Origin: Janibacter anophelis NBRC 107843
GTDB taxonomy: Bacteria > Actinomycetota > Actinomycetes > Actinomycetales > Dermatophilaceae
Assembly: GCF_001570945.1 (NCBI RefSeq)
Contig: NZ_BCSQ01000026.1
Span: 1-45,799 of the forward strand
Direction: 5' to 3'
Length of the DNA stretch: 45,799 nucleotides
Under the pieces are notes generated by a model. The model was given only the letters and a program-made list of their open reading frames with translations, did not search any database and was not told the origin of the DNA. The position numbers and the translations under genes are program-made. This document shows, one piece after another, positions 25,254-35,335 of the stretch (within the stretch, counting starts at the first letter, position 1; the number at the start of each line of letters is the position of its first letter).

Positions 25254-26245
25254 TCGACCTGCTCGCCCTGGAGTTCATGCAGCACGCGCTGCTCGCCGCG
25301 CTGCTCGTCGGCGCGTCCGCGCCCCTCGTCGGCGTCTTCCTCGTCCAGCGGGGCATGTCGCTCGTCGGCGACGGCATGGGCCACGTGGCCCTCGCCGGCG
25401 TCGGCGTCGGCCTGCTGACGAGCACCAGCCCCGTCCTCACGGCCCTCGTCGTCGTCGTGCTCGCGGCCGTCGCCATCGAGGTGCTGCGCCACCTGGGTCG
25501 CACCGGCGGTGACCTCGCGCTGGCCATCATGTTCTACGGCGGTCTCGCCGCCGGTGTCGTCATCATCGCCAAGGCGCCGCAGGGGTCGGCGACCAACCTG
25601 CAGGGCTATCTCTTCGGTGCCCTGACGACCGTCTCGCGCGGTGACCTCGTCCAGTTCGCCGTGCTCGCCGCCGTCGTACTGGTCACCGTGATGCTGCTGC
25701 GCGAGCGCCTCTTCGCCGTCGCCCAGGACGAGGAGTACTCGCGCGCCTCGGGCCTGCCGGTCCTCGCGACCAACATCCTGCTCGCCGTGCTCACCGGCGT
25801 CACCGTCGTCATCTCGATGCGGGTCATCGGGCTGCTGCTCATCAGCGCCCTGATGATCCTGCCCAATGCCACCGGCCAGTACCTCGGCCGCTCCTTCCGC
25901 GGCGGCCTCGTGTGGGCCGTCATCGTCGGCACGCTGACGAGCGTGGGCGGCGTCGTGACGAGCTTCTACGCCGACACCCCGTCCGGCGCGACGATCGTCC
26001 TGCTCGCGATCGCCGTCTTCGTCGTCTCCGCCGCGGTCGTCACCGCCGCCCGGACCCTGCGCGGCCGGCACCACCAGACCGCCGAGGCGCACGAGCACGT
26101 GCACTGGGAGGAGTGCGGCCACGAGGTGGTCCTGCACGGCGACCACGTCGACTTCCTCCACGACGGGCACCGGCACGCCCGCCACGGGGACCACTGGGAC
26201 GAGCACGACCCCGACCACACCGAGCTCGAGGGGAGCCACCGATGA
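25250..26245 (+). CDS. znuB: Zinc ABC transporter permease with His-rich tail
   Basis: A 331-aa ABC-3 type membrane permease with about eight hydrophobic segments up to residue about 265, including MQHALLAALLVGASAPLVGV near the N-terminus. The GTG start overlaps the znuC stop by 4 nt. Unusual is the last part of about 60 residues: a hydrophilic tail with about sixteen His, many Asp/Glu and one Cys (EAHEHVHWEECGHEVVLHGD and further). Such a tail could buffer zinc at the pore exit; most ZnuB proteins end soon after the last helix. It overlaps zur by 4 nt (ATGA). Confidence 0.92.
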   Translation: MIDLLALEFMQHALLAALLVGASAPLVGVFLVQRGMSLVGDGMGHVALAGVGVGLLTSTSPVLTALVVVVLAAVAIEVLRHLGRTGGDLALAIMFYGGLAAGVVIIAKAPQGSATNLQGYLFGALTTVSRGDLVQFAVLAAVVLVTVMLLRERLFAVAQDEEYSRASGLPVLATNILLAVLTGVTVVISMRVIGLLLISALMILPNATGQYLGRSFRGGLVWAVIVGTLTSVGGVVTSFYADTPSGATIVLLAIAVFVVSAAVVTAARTLRGRHHQTAEAHEHVHWEECGHEVVLHGDHVDFLHDGHRHARHGDHWDEHDPDHTELEGSHR

Positions 26246-26643
26246 CCGACACCCGCACCCGCCGCCCCACGCGGCAACGCACCGCGATCGAGGCCGACGT
26301 CGACCGCTCCGACGAGTTCCGCTCCGCTCAGGAGGTGCACGCCAGCCTCGTCGCCGGCGGCGACAAGATCGGCCTGGCGACCGTCTACCGGACGCTGCAG
26401 GCGATGGTCGACGAGGGCGCGCTGGACTCCCTTCGTACCGACGACGGGGAGCAGGTCTACCGCCGCTGCAGCACCGGCCACCACCACCACCTCGTCTGCC
26501 GCGACTGCGGCCGCACGGTCGAGGTCGAGGGCCCGGCCGTCGAGCGCTGGGCCGAGCGGGTGAGCGAGGAGCACGGCTTCACCGACGTCGCGCACACGCT
26601 CGAGCTCTTCGGCCGGTGCGGGGAGTGCACCGCGCGGGTTTGA
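26242..26643 (+). CDS. zur: Zinc uptake regulator, Fur family
   Basis: A 133-aa repressor that binds DNA when loaded with zinc. The winged helix is at about residues 8-75 (FRSAQEVHASL, ATVYRTLQAMVDEGAL). The metal-sensing hinge has the run HHHH (80-83). The structural zinc site is formed by Cys86/Cys89 (CRDC) and Cys126/Cys129 (CGEC). The position as fourth gene of the zinc-uptake operon, behind Zur boxes, identifies it as Zur rather than Fur and implies autoregulation. GAGGGGAG precedes the ATG, which overlaps the znuB stop. Confidence 0.93.
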   Translation: MTDTRTRRPTRQRTAIEADVDRSDEFRSAQEVHASLVAGGDKIGLATVYRTLQAMVDEGALDSLRTDDGEQVYRRCSTGHHHHLVCRDCGRTVEVEGPAVERWAERVSEEHGFTDVAHTLELFGRCGECTARV

Positions 26644-26692
26644 CGACACCGACCTCGGGTAGGGCCACGGGACCCGACCAGAGGAGGCAGAC

Positions 26693-26935
26693 ATGGCCAC
26701 GTGCGAGGTCTGCGGCAACGACTACGACAAGTCCTTCGACGTGGTGGCCGCCGGCGCCACCCACACATTCGACAGTTTCGAGTGCGCGATCCACGCGATC
26801 GCGCCCGTGTGCGAGCACTGTGGGTGCAAAGTCATCGGCCACGGCACCGAGGTGGACGGTCACTTCTACTGCTGCGCCCACTGCGCGAAGCACGCCGAGG
26901 GTGCTGAGGATGCTCCGGTGGCTGACCGGGCCTAG
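26693..26935 (+). CDS. Small Cys-rich metallothionein-like protein
   Basis: An 80-aa cytosolic protein with nine Cys (4, 7, 31, 40, 43, 45, 60, 61, 64) arranged mainly as C-x2-C pairs, and seven His. Close look-alikes are widespread in actinobacteria, often labelled prokaryotic metallothionein or hypothetical. Metal binding is very probable from the ligand pattern; treble-clef-like zinc knuckles are an alternative to true metal storage. AGAGGAGG precedes the ATG. It sits 49 nt after zur, so it may be read with the zinc operon. A small inverted repeat TCGGGT/ACCCGA lies in that gap. Confidence 0.8.
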   Translation: MATCEVCGNDYDKSFDVVAAGATHTFDSFECAIHAIAPVCEHCGCKVIGHGTEVDGHFYCCAHCAKHAEGAEDAPVADRA

Positions 26936-26996
26936 CTGCTATCGAGCCGTCGACCGGTGAACCTCGAGGGGTGCAACTGGCGGCGTCGTCAGGGCA

Positions 26997-27173
26997 GTGG
27001 CTGTCCGACCAGACGTCGCCTACCGTCGACGATTCCCCCTTGAGAAGTATCCGCACCTCGCGGAGGACGACTCTTTCGGTGACGTGTCGCACGACGATGG
27101 TCTGCCTGCCGAAGCGGACGTCGAAATCAGCCTCGTCCAAAAGATCATCGAAGCCGGCGGTGAGATCGCCTAG
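26997..27173 (+). pseudogene. Low-GC3 ORF fragment, possible gene remnant
   Basis: An open frame of 58 codons from a GTG at 26997 to TAG at 27171-27173. It reads as plausible protein, with a segment FPLEKYPHLAEDDSFGD and a C-terminal helix [17 protein letters not shown]. About a third of its codons end in A or T, unlike neighbouring genes where nearly all end in G or C. The frame is open upstream to a TGA near 26958. No good ribosome site is present. I cannot name a family. It may be the end of a decayed or imported gene. Its stop overlaps the uppS stop (CTAG). The surrounding 26936-27169 contains nothing else. Confidence 0.35.
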
Positions 27174-27952
27174 CTGACCGCCGGCGCGTCGACCGCCCCG
27201 CCGTACCGCCGCTCCCGCCGGGCGTAGGTCTCGATGGCCTCCCACAGGTGGCGCCGGTCGTAGTCGGGCCACAGCGTGTCCTGGAAGACCATCTCGGCGT
27301 AGGCGCTCTGCCACAGCAGGAAGTTGCTCGTGCGCTGCTCGCCCGAGCTGCGCAGGAAGAGGTCGACGTCGGGCATCGTCGGCTCGGTGAGGTAGCGCGC
27401 GATCGTGCGCTCGTCGATGCCCGAGCCCTTGAGCCGTCCTGCCTTGACGTCGTCGGCGATGCGCCGCACCCCGTCGACGATCTCGGCGCGGCCGCCGTAG
27501 TTGACGCAGAAGTACAGCGTCATCGCGTCGTTGTCCCGGGTCATCTCCTGGGCGATCTCGAGCTCCTTGATGACCGAGCTCCACAGTCGCGGCCGACGGC
27601 CCACCCACCGCATGCGCACGCCCCAGGCGTGCAGCTGGTCGCGTCGGCGGCGGATGACGTCGCGGTTGAAGCCCATGAGGAAGCGCACCTCCTCGGGCGA
27701 GCGGCGCCAGTTCTCCGTGGAGAACGCGTACGTCGACAGGTGCTGCACCCCGATCTCGAGGGCTCCGGCGACGACGTCGAGCAGCGCGCCCTCCCCCGCC
27801 TCGTGCCCCTTGGTCCGGGGCAGGCCCCGCTGGTTGGCCCACCGACCGTTGCCGTCCATGACGACGGCGACGTGCCCGGGGACCAGGTCGGCGGGCACGG
27901 GCGGCGGCGTCGCTCCGCTCGGGTGGGCGAAGGGGGGCTCGTAGCGACTCAT
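27170..27952 (-). CDS. uppS: Polyprenyl diphosphate synthase (cis-prenyltransferase)
   Basis: A 260-aa soluble enzyme that adds isopentenyl units in cis to make the C50-C55 lipid carrier for peptidoglycan and wall glycans. The catalytic Asp33 is in the P-loop-like motif [36 protein letters not shown] and the C-terminal [20 protein letters not shown] substrate motif are all present. I chose the ATG at 27952, which overlaps the recO stop (ATGA) and has GAGGA upstream. The pairing of uppS with recO is standard for actinobacteria. Confidence 0.93.
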   Translation of the reverse strand: MSRYEPPFAHPSGATPPPVPADLVPGHVAVVMDGNGRWANQRGLPRTKGHEAGEGALLDVVAGALEIGVQHLSTYAFSTENWRRSPEEVRFLMGFNRDVIRRRRDQLHAWGVRMRWVGRRPRLWSSVIKELEIAQEMTRDNDAMTLYFCVNYGGRAEIVDGVRRIADDVKAGRLKGSGIDERTIARYLTEPTMPDVDLFLRSSGEQRTSNFLLWQSAYAEMVFQDTLWPDYDRRHLWEAIETYARRERRYGGAVDAPAVS

Positions 27953-28710
27953 CCGGTCCTCTGCGGTTGGTGGTGGTCGGGGCGCGTGCGGTCGACATGA
28001 CGCAGGGAGAGCACCCCGCGCTCGAGGTGCCACTGGAGGAAGGCGGCGGTCAGCCCCGACCCCTCGCGCCGGTGGCGCTCGATCGAGGCGTCGGCGGTCG
28101 GCCAGTCCCCGGCGAGCAGGGCGGCGAGCAGACCGAGGGTCTCGGGTGCGGGCGAGCTCGAGCCGGGCACGCGGCACAGGCGACAGAGCACCCCGCCGGA
28201 GGCGACGTGGAAGGCGCGGTGCGGCCCCTCGTCACCGCACTGGGCGCAGTCGTGGAAGCTCGGCGCCCAGCCGGCGATCGCGAGCGCCCGCAGGAGGTAG
28301 GCGTCGAGGACGAGTTCCGAGGCATGTCCCTCGTGGGCGAGGGTGCGCAGGGCGCCCGCGAGCAGCAGGTACTGCTGCAGCGCCGGCTCGTGCTCCTCGG
28401 TGAGCCGGTCGGCGGTCTCGAGGATCGCGCTCGCCGCGGTCCAGCGCGAGTAGTCACGGGCGAGCGCGTCGCCCCACGGGTCGAGCGACTCGGCCTGCGT
28501 CACGGTGTCGAGGTTGCGCCCCTCGTAGCACTGGAGGTCGACGTGCATGCCCGGCTCCAGGCGCGCGCCGAACTTGGACTTCGTGCGACGCACCCCCTTC
28601 GCCACCGCGCGGATCTTGCCGCGACCGCGGGTGAGCACGGTGATGATCCGGTCGGCCTCACCCAGCTTGTGGGTGCGCAGGACGACCCCGGAGTCGCGGT
28701 AGAGGGGCAT
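27949..28710 (-). CDS. recO: DNA repair protein RecO
   Basis: A 253-aa recombination mediator that helps load RecA on gaps with RecR. The N-terminal OB fold begins [20 protein letters not shown] and holds the basic stretch [19 protein letters not shown]-terminal helical domain contains a four-Cys zinc site (CAQCGDEG and VLCRLC). Length is normal. On the minus strand GAGAAT lies 6 nt before the ATG, a possible leaderless promoter, though GGAGCG next to the start could also serve as a ribosome site. Confidence 0.92.
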   Translation of the reverse strand: MPLYRDSGVVLRTHKLGEADRIITVLTRGRGKIRAVAKGVRRTKSKFGARLEPGMHVDLQCYEGRNLDTVTQAESLDPWGDALARDYSRWTAASAILETADRLTEEHEPALQQYLLLAGALRTLAHEGHASELVLDAYLLRALAIAGWAPSFHDCAQCGDEGPHRAFHVASGGVLCRLCRVPGSSSPAPETLGLLAALLAGDWPTADASIERHRREGSGLTAAFLQWHLERGVLSLRHVDRTRPDHHQPQRTG

Positions 28711-28769
28711 CGCTCCATTCTCCCCCTTCGTCCGGGCGCGACACGCACCCCACGCCGATCGCGCAGGTA

Positions 28770-28785
28770 TCGAACACGTGTTCGA
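28770..28785 (+). promoter_or_regulatory. LexA (SOS) box upstream of alkB
   Basis: TCGAACACGTGTTCGA is a perfect 16-bp palindrome and matches the actinobacterial SOS consensus TCGAAC-N4-GTTCGA. It covers the -35 region of the alkB promoter, whose -10 (TACGGT, 28794-28799) lies 6 nt before the ATG. LexA bound here would block alkB. Confidence 0.85.
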
Positions 28786-28793
28786 GATGCTGC

Positions 28794-28805
28794 TACGGTC
28801 GAGGC
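28794..28805 (+). promoter_or_regulatory. Leaderless promoter of alkB
   Basis: TACGGT (28794-28799) is followed by 6 nt and the ATG at 28806. GAGG also occurs in those 6 nt but would lie partly outside the transcript. Confidence 0.55.
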
Positions 28806-29429
28806 ATGCAGGCGCTCCAGTCCTCGCTCTTCGACACCGCCGACTCCCCCACGCTCGGCGACCTCGACCGGCGCCACCGCCGCTTCCTCGACGAGACCGC
28901 GTGGCTGGACCTCCTGCCCGGGTGGGCCTGCGGCACCGACGAGGTCCTCGCCACGCTGCTCCACGAGGTGCCGTGGCGCTCGGAGCGCCGGCAGATGTAC
29001 GACGCGGTCGTCGACGTCCCTCGCCTGACCTGCTTCTACACCGCAGGCGAGACCCTTCCCCACCCGCTGGTCACCGACATGCGTGACCAACTCTCGGCGC
29101 ACTACGCGATCGAGCTCGGTGAACCCTTCGTCACCGCGGGGCTGTGCCTCTACCGCGACGGGCAGGACTCCGTCGCCTGGCACGGCGACCGCATCGGCCG
29201 CAGCCGGGAGCAGGACACGATGATCGCCATCGTCTCCCTCGGCTCCGCCCGCCACCTCGCGCTGCGTCCGCGGGACGGCGGCAGCTCGCAGCGGGTCTCG
29301 CTCGGCCACGGCGACCTCGTCGTCATGGGTGGCGCCTGCCAGCGCACCTGGGACCACGCCGTCCCCAAGACGAGCGCCGCCGTCGGGCCGCGGGTGTCGA
29401 TCCAGTTCCGCGTGGCCGGCGTCCGCTGA
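28806..29429 (+). CDS. alkB: AlkB-type alpha-ketoglutarate-dependent dioxygenase
   Basis: A 207-aa Fe(II)/2-oxoglutarate enzyme that removes methyl or etheno adducts from DNA bases by oxidation. Iron ligands are His126 and Asp128 (WHGDRIGR) and His184 (TWDHAVPK). Arg196 and Arg202 near the end ([12 protein letters not shown]) serve the cosubstrate and the substrate pocket. [17 protein letters not shown] fits bacterial AlkB homologues of the ALKBH2/3 type more than the classical ada-alkB protein. The promoter has a perfect SOS box, so it should be induced by DNA damage through LexA. Confidence 0.9.
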   Translation: MQALQSSLFDTADSPTLGDLDRRHRRFLDETAWLDLLPGWACGTDEVLATLLHEVPWRSERRQMYDAVVDVPRLTCFYTAGETLPHPLVTDMRDQLSAHYAIELGEPFVTAGLCLYRDGQDSVAWHGDRIGRSREQDTMIAIVSLGSARHLALRPRDGGSSQRVSLGHGDLVVMGGACQRTWDHAVPKTSAAVGPRVSIQFRVAGVR

Positions 29430-29450
29430 GCGATCCCATCGAAGGGCGAG

Positions 29451-29492
29451 TCGAAGAAGGACCGCGACCAGGAGGTCGCGGTCCTTCTTCGA
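29451..29492. terminator. Bidirectional terminator between alkB and leuA
   Basis: Perfectly complementary 19-nt arms (29451-29469 and 29474-29492) around an AGGA loop. The genes on both sides converge on it. Confidence 0.85.
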
Positions 29493-29510
29493 AGGGCGGG
29501 TGACGGCGAC

Positions 29511-31316
<1,806 letters not shown>

Positions 31317-31332
<16 letters not shown>

Positions 31333-31358
31333 CAGAGAAGGAGGAGGTCCGTCCGCAT
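31317..31358 (-). CDS. leuL: leuA leader peptide with four Leu codons
   Basis: A 13-codon ORF reading MRTDLLLLCRGEA and then TGA. The four consecutive Leu codons (CTC CTC CTT CTC) are the classic sensor of charged tRNA-Leu. The ATG at 31358 is 7 nt from a TATGGT -10, so the leader peptide is itself translated from the 5' end of a leaderless mRNA. The ORF ends 69 nt before the leuA start, with the attenuator stem between. Confidence 0.8.
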
Positions 31359-31371
31359 GCCCAGCACCATA
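31359..31371 (-). promoter_or_regulatory. Leaderless promoter of leuL-leuA
   Basis: The minus-strand hexamer TATGGT (31371 to 31366) is followed by 7 nt and the ATG of the leader peptide. The -35 is weak. Confidence 0.6.
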
Positions 31372-31400
31372 CTCCTCGCCGGACCCAGGGATGACCCCGG

Positions 31401-32123
31401 TCACCATGCGGACGAGCCTGCCTGGGGCGATGCAGGCGAAGGGGGGCGGTAGCGCCGCTCGGGTCGGCCCACCCGGCCGTACTGCTGGCGCCCCTCGAGC
31501 GCGCCGGTCGCGGCGAAGTGCTCCAGGTAGCGGCGCGCCGTCACCCGGGACAGGCCGACGAGCTGCGCGCACTCGCTCGCCGACAGGTCCCCGGCCTCGC
31601 GCACCGCGCCCAGGACCAGCTCGCCCGTGTCGGCGCTCAATCCCTTGGGCAGCACCGGGATCGGTCCCGAGGCGCCTGACCCGCCGGCGAAGATCGCGTC
31701 GATGTCCCCCTGCGCCGCGGCCTCGCCGGCGACGCCCTCGAGCCGCTGCAGCTCGAGGCGGAAGTCCTCGAGGCGCGTCGCCAGGTCGACCTGGCCGAAG
31801 GGCTTGACGAGGTAGCCGAAGGCGCCGCCGCTGCGCGCCGCGCGGACCTGCTCGACCTCACGGGCCGCGGTCACCATGAGGACGCCGACATCGAGCCCTT
31901 CGGCCCGCAGCCGGCGCAGCACCTCGATGCCGGTCATGTCGGGCAGGTGCACGTCGAGCAGGAGCAGGTGCGGGTCGTGTTCGTGCACCGCGTCCAGCGC
32001 GGCCTGCCCGGTGGCGGCGGTCGCGACGACGCGAAATCCGGCGACGCTCTCGACGAAGCGGGTGTGCACCTTCACGACGAGGAAGTCGTCGTCGACGACG
32101 ACGACGTCGAGGGTCTGGCTCAT
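31401..32123 (-). CDS. CitB/DctR-type response regulator
   Basis: A 240-aa regulator. The receiver domain (about 5-125) has the acidic pocket DDD at 11-13, the phosphorylated Asp57 (LLLLDVHLPDM), Thr86 and Lys108 (GYLVKPF). The C-terminal DNA-binding domain (about 165-225) contains SASECAQLVGLSRVTARRYL, an IclR/HTH-like helix-turn-helix typical for CitB, DctR and DcuR regulators. The ATG overlaps the sensor gene stop (ATGA). Together with the divergent tct genes it most likely activates tricarboxylate uptake. Confidence 0.9.
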   Translation of the reverse strand: MSQTLDVVVVDDDFLVVKVHTRFVESVAGFRVVATAATGQAALDAVHEHDPHLLLLDVHLPDMTGIEVLRRLRAEGLDVGVLMVTAAREVEQVRAARSGGAFGYLVKPFGQVDLATRLEDFRLELQRLEGVAGEAAAQGDIDAIFAGGSGASGPIPVLPKGLSADTGELVLGAVREAGDLSASECAQLVGLSRVTARRYLEHFAATGALEGRQQYGRVGRPERRYRPPSPASPQAGSSAW

Positions 32124-33715
32124 CGCTCCTCCTGGGCCGGTACCCCACCGAGCGACGCGGTGAAGACCGCGCCGTGGTCGCCCTGCGTGACGGTCACCCG
32201 GCCACCACCCCGGGAGCATACGGCTTGGACGAGGGCCAGCCCGATGCCGCGACCGGCGGACCCGGCCGGCTTGCTGGACCACCCCCGCTCGAAGACGCGG
32301 TCGATGTCCTCGGGCGCGATGCCGGGCCCGGTGTCGGCGACCCGCACCGTCAGCCCGTGCGGCCCGCCGGCCAGCCGCACCGACACCTCCCGGCCCCCGT
32401 GCGAACGGGTCGCGTCGAGCGCGTTGTCGATGAGATTGCCCAACACGGTGATGACATCGGCCGACACCGCTGGGTCGAGCCGCTCCAGGCGTGACTCGGG
32501 CTCGATCGACAGGTCGATGCCGACCTCGGACGCGGCGGTGACCTTTGCGATGAGCAGCGCGGCGACCCGCGGGTCCTCGACGTGGCTGGTCACGGCGTGG
32601 CTGATCTCGGTGCGTCGACGGGTGACGTCGGCGACGAGCGCCACGACCTCGTCGTACTCCCCCAGCTGCACCAGCCCGGAGATCGTGTGCAACCGGTTGT
32701 CGAACTCGTGGGTCTGGGCCCGCAGCGCGTCGGTGATGCTCGCCTGCGCCGCGACCTGGCTCTGCAGGGCCAGCAGGTCGCTGCGGTCGACCATCGTCGT
32801 GACGGTGCCGACGGCACGACCGGCGAAGTAGGTGCGTCGACGAGTCAGGACCAGGGTGCGGTCCTCGACGACGATGAGTGTCGGGTCGCTGTCGCCGCCG
32901 GCGACGAGGAAGTCCCCGACCCCCGGGTGCAGGTCGACCTGGCGGACCTCGCGACCCACGTCCGCCTCGCCGAGACCGAGCAGCTCCTGGGCCGAGGTGT
33001 TGACCAGTGTGATGACGCCGGAGCCGTTCACCCCGACGACGCCCTCGTGGATGCCGGTGAGCAAGGCCTCCTGGTGGTCGGCCAGGCGGCCGATGTCGGC
33101 CGGCTCCAGCCCGCGGGTCTGCCGCCGGATGAATCGGGAGAGGCCGAAGGCTCCCGCGATGCCGAGCACTCCGGCGGCACCGAGGAAGAGCAGCAGGTCG
33201 GGCGCCGCGCCGAGGAGGCGCTCCGACCACGGAGGGTAGTCCTCGACGACGAGGGCGACACCCTGCACCTGCTCGTCGTCGCCGATGACCGGTGCCTGCC
33301 CACCGACCGCCCGCGTGCCGTCGATCCGGAGGTCACCCGACCACGAGCGGCCGTCCGCCACGGGCACCGCCAGCGTGGCCGTCGTCCCGATGTCGGTGGC
33401 GTCGGTCGAGGCCGCGACCTTGCCGTCCAGCCCGACGAGCTGGACCCGACGGGCACCGGACAGGCTCGCCGCCCGACCCAGCTGTGCCTCGAGGGCGCGA
33501 CGGTTGCCCCCTTCGACCAGCTCGGACCGGACCACCGGCGTGGCCGCGAGGGACTCGGCGACGGCCAGCATGCGGGTCTGGCGCGATGAGCGGAAGTCGG
33601 AGGTCGACTGCTGCACCGTGATCGCGGCGACGACGAGGAGCACGAGCAGCAGCGCGACGAGCTGCCACACGAGCAGCTGGGCGGCGAGGCTCCAGTGACG
33701 CGCACGTGACCGCAA
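32120..33715 (-). CDS. CitA/DcuS-type sensor histidine kinase
   Basis: A 531-aa membrane sensor: helix 1 at about residues 12-34, an extracytoplasmic PDC-type sensing domain at about 38-165, helix 2 at about 171-193, a PAS domain at about 210-310, the phospho-acceptor His336 in THEFDNRLHTISGL, and an ATPase domain with NLIDNALDA, DTGPGIAPED and GRGIGLALV. I chose the TTG at 33715 because AAAGGAGG lies 9 nt upstream; no ATG or GTG fits this ribosome site, and longer frames reach through the tctC promoter. The ligand is probably citrate or a related carboxylate. Confidence 0.88.
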   Translation of the reverse strand: MRSRARHWSLAAQLLVWQLVALLLVLLVVAAITVQQSTSDFRSSRQTRMLAVAESLAATPVVRSELVEGGNRRALEAQLGRAASLSGARRVQLVGLDGKVAASTDATDIGTTATLAVPVADGRSWSGDLRIDGTRAVGGQAPVIGDDEQVQGVALVVEDYPPWSERLLGAAPDLLLFLGAAGVLGIAGAFGLSRFIRRQTRGLEPADIGRLADHQEALLTGIHEGVVGVNGSGVITLVNTSAQELLGLGEADVGREVRQVDLHPGVGDFLVAGGDSDPTLIVVEDRTLVLTRRRTYFAGRAVGTVTTMVDRSDLLALQSQVAAQASITDALRAQTHEFDNRLHTISGLVQLGEYDEVVALVADVTRRRTEISHAVTSHVEDPRVAALLIAKVTAASEVGIDLSIEPESRLERLDPAVSADVITVLGNLIDNALDATRSHGGREVSVRLAGGPHGLTVRVADTGPGIAPEDIDRVFERGWSSKPAGSAGRGIGLALVQAVCSRGGGRVTVTQGDHGAVFTASLGGVPAQEER

Positions 33716-33744
33716 TGACCACAACCTCCTTTGTGTCCGCAATG
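33710..33744. promoter_or_regulatory. Direct repeat in the tct/sensor intergenic region
   Basis: CCGCAATG occurs at 33710-33717 and again at 33737-33744, 27 bp apart. Repeats of this kind between a sensor/regulator pair and its target operon are often regulator sites. No -10 element is clear for either direction in 33716-33818. Confidence 0.3.
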
Positions 33745-33818
33745 GTGACGGGCGGCACACCACCGGGTGACCATCGAACGTGCCCATCCTCCACCATCCC
33801 CAGGAAGGAGTGCCCGAC

Positions 33819-34808
33819 ATGCCTCCCGGCCCCCCACGCCGCAGCGTGCTGCTGGCCTCCCTCGGAGCCCTCGCCCTCCCTTCGCTCGCCGCCTGCGGTG
33901 TCACCCGCGGCGACGACGCCGGCTCGACCCGGCTGCGCATGATGATCCCCAACTCGCCCGGTGGCGGCTACGACCTCACCGGTCGTGCCGCCGTGCGTGT
34001 CATGGAGGACACCGAGATCACGAGCCGCTTCGAGGTCTTCAACGTCATCGGCGCCGGCGGCACCGTCGCCATGGCGCGACTGTCCAACGAGCGTGGCAAC
34101 GAGGACCTCATGATGGCCATGGGTCTGGGCGTGGTCGGCGCGACCTTCACCAACAAGTCGCAGGCCCGCGTCTCGAGCATGACGCCCCTGGCCCGCCTCA
34201 TCCAGGAGTCCGAGGGCGTCATCGTCCCCGCCGACTCCCCCCACAAGAGCATCCAGGACCTCATCGACGCCTGGAAGAAGGACCCCAAGGCGGTCAGCAT
34301 CGGTGGCGGCTCCTCCCCCGGCGGTCCCGACCACCTCTTCCCGATGGAGTTCGCCAAGGCGGTCGACATCGACCCCCGCGACGTCAACTACATCACCTAC
34401 GACGGCGGTGGCGACCTGCTCCCCGCCCTGCTCGGGTCGAAGATCAAGGCCGGCATGAGCGGTCTGGGCGAGTACGCCGAGCAGATCGACAAGGGGCAGG
34501 TCAAGGTTCTCGCGGTCTCCGGCGAGGAGCGGGTGCCCGGGATCGACGCCCCGACCCTCAAGGAGTCCGACGTCGACCTGACCTTCATCAACTGGCGCGG
34601 GATCCTCGCGCCACCCGGCATCTCCGCCGAGCGACGGAGACAGCTGATCGACCTGCTGCAGCAGATGCACGACACGCAGGAGTGGGCCGACGCGCTCAAG
34701 ACCAACAACTGGACCGATGCGTGGATGACCGGCGACGAGTTCGGCGAGTTCCTCACCTCGCAGGACGAGCGCGTCGAGACGACCCTCAAGGAGCTGGGAC
34801 TGCTGTGA
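33819..34808 (+). CDS. tctC: Tripartite tricarboxylate transporter substrate-binding lipoprotein
   Basis: A 329-aa extracytoplasmic receptor of the TctC/Bug family. The signal carries twin Arg (PRRSVLLASLGALALP) and lipobox LAAC with Cys26, so Tat export is possible. The conserved PNSPGGGYDLTGRA segment near residue 45 holds the carboxylate-binding loop. I chose the ATG at 33819 with AGGAAGGAG 8 nt upstream, not the ATG at 33780. Characterised relatives bind citrate or other carboxylates; the substrate here is unknown. First gene of tctC-tctB-tctA-usp. Confidence 0.9.
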   Translation: MPPGPPRRSVLLASLGALALPSLAACGVTRGDDAGSTRLRMMIPNSPGGGYDLTGRAAVRVMEDTEITSRFEVFNVIGAGGTVAMARLSNERGNEDLMMAMGLGVVGATFTNKSQARVSSMTPLARLIQESEGVIVPADSPHKSIQDLIDAWKKDPKAVSIGGGSSPGGPDHLFPMEFAKAVDIDPRDVNYITYDGGGDLLPALLGSKIKAGMSGLGEYAEQIDKGQVKVLAVSGEERVPGIDAPTLKESDVDLTFINWRGILAPPGISAERRRQLIDLLQQMHDTQEWADALKTNNWTDAWMTGDEFGEFLTSQDERVETTLKELGLL

Positions 34809-35335
34809 GCGACACGATCGAGACCACCACCCCGGCCGCCGCCCCCGAGCGTCGTCGCGACCTGGCCCAGTTCATCGTCGTGGCCTTCCTCGTCGTCGTC
34901 GCGACGATCCTCGTCGTCGACGCGTCCGGCCTGCGCAACGACTTCGCCGAGACCGACCCCGTCGGTCCGAAGTTCTTCCCCTGGTTCGTCGCCGGTGCCC
35001 TCTACCTCACCGCAGCCCTGCTGAGCATCGCCATCCTGCACGGCTCGATCCCGGAGGAGGAGGGCGGCGAGGACATCGACCTCACGCAGCGCGCCGACTG
35101 GCTCACCGTGGCCAAGCTCGTCGCCGTCTTCGTCTTCCTCATCGCCACCGTCGACCTGCTCGGCTGGGCGATCTCCGGAGCCCTCTTCTTCGCCGGGTGC
35201 TCCCTGACCCTCGGCAGCCGCACCTGGCTGCGTGACCTCGTCATCGGCACGGCCCTGTCGGTCGGCTCCTTCTACGCCTTCTACGTCGCCCTCGGCGTCC
35301 CGCTCCCCGCGGGCATCCTGGACGGGATCCTCTGA
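34805..35335 (+). CDS. tctB: Tripartite tricarboxylate transporter small membrane subunit
   Basis: A 176-aa TctB protein with four hydrophobic segments (about residues 21-40, 57-77, 100-125 and 140-165). The segment [15 protein letters not shown] is the typical loop after helix 1. The GTG start overlaps the tctC stop by 4 nt and its own stop overlaps the tctA start (TGATG). It forms the membrane complex with TctA. Confidence 0.88.
   Translation: MSDTIETTTPAAAPERRRDLAQFIVVAFLVVVATILVVDASGLRNDFAETDPVGPKFFPWFVAGALYLTAALLSIAILHGSIPEEEGGEDIDLTQRADWLTVAKLVAVFVFLIATVDLLGWAISGALFFAGCSLTLGSRTWLRDLVIGTALSVGSFYAFYVALGVPLPAGILDGIL

Noticed and set aside
26832-27998. Minus-strand 388-codon frame around the uppS end
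   Set aside because: It is out of phase with uppS, which has all cis-prenyltransferase motifs. Its part over 26980-27170 reads well but has no start codon outside uppS.
33780-33818. Upstream ATG start for tctC (33780)
   Set aside because: The ATG at 33819 has AGGAAGGAG at the right distance and gives a normal signal peptide; the longer form would bury the twin-Arg signal.
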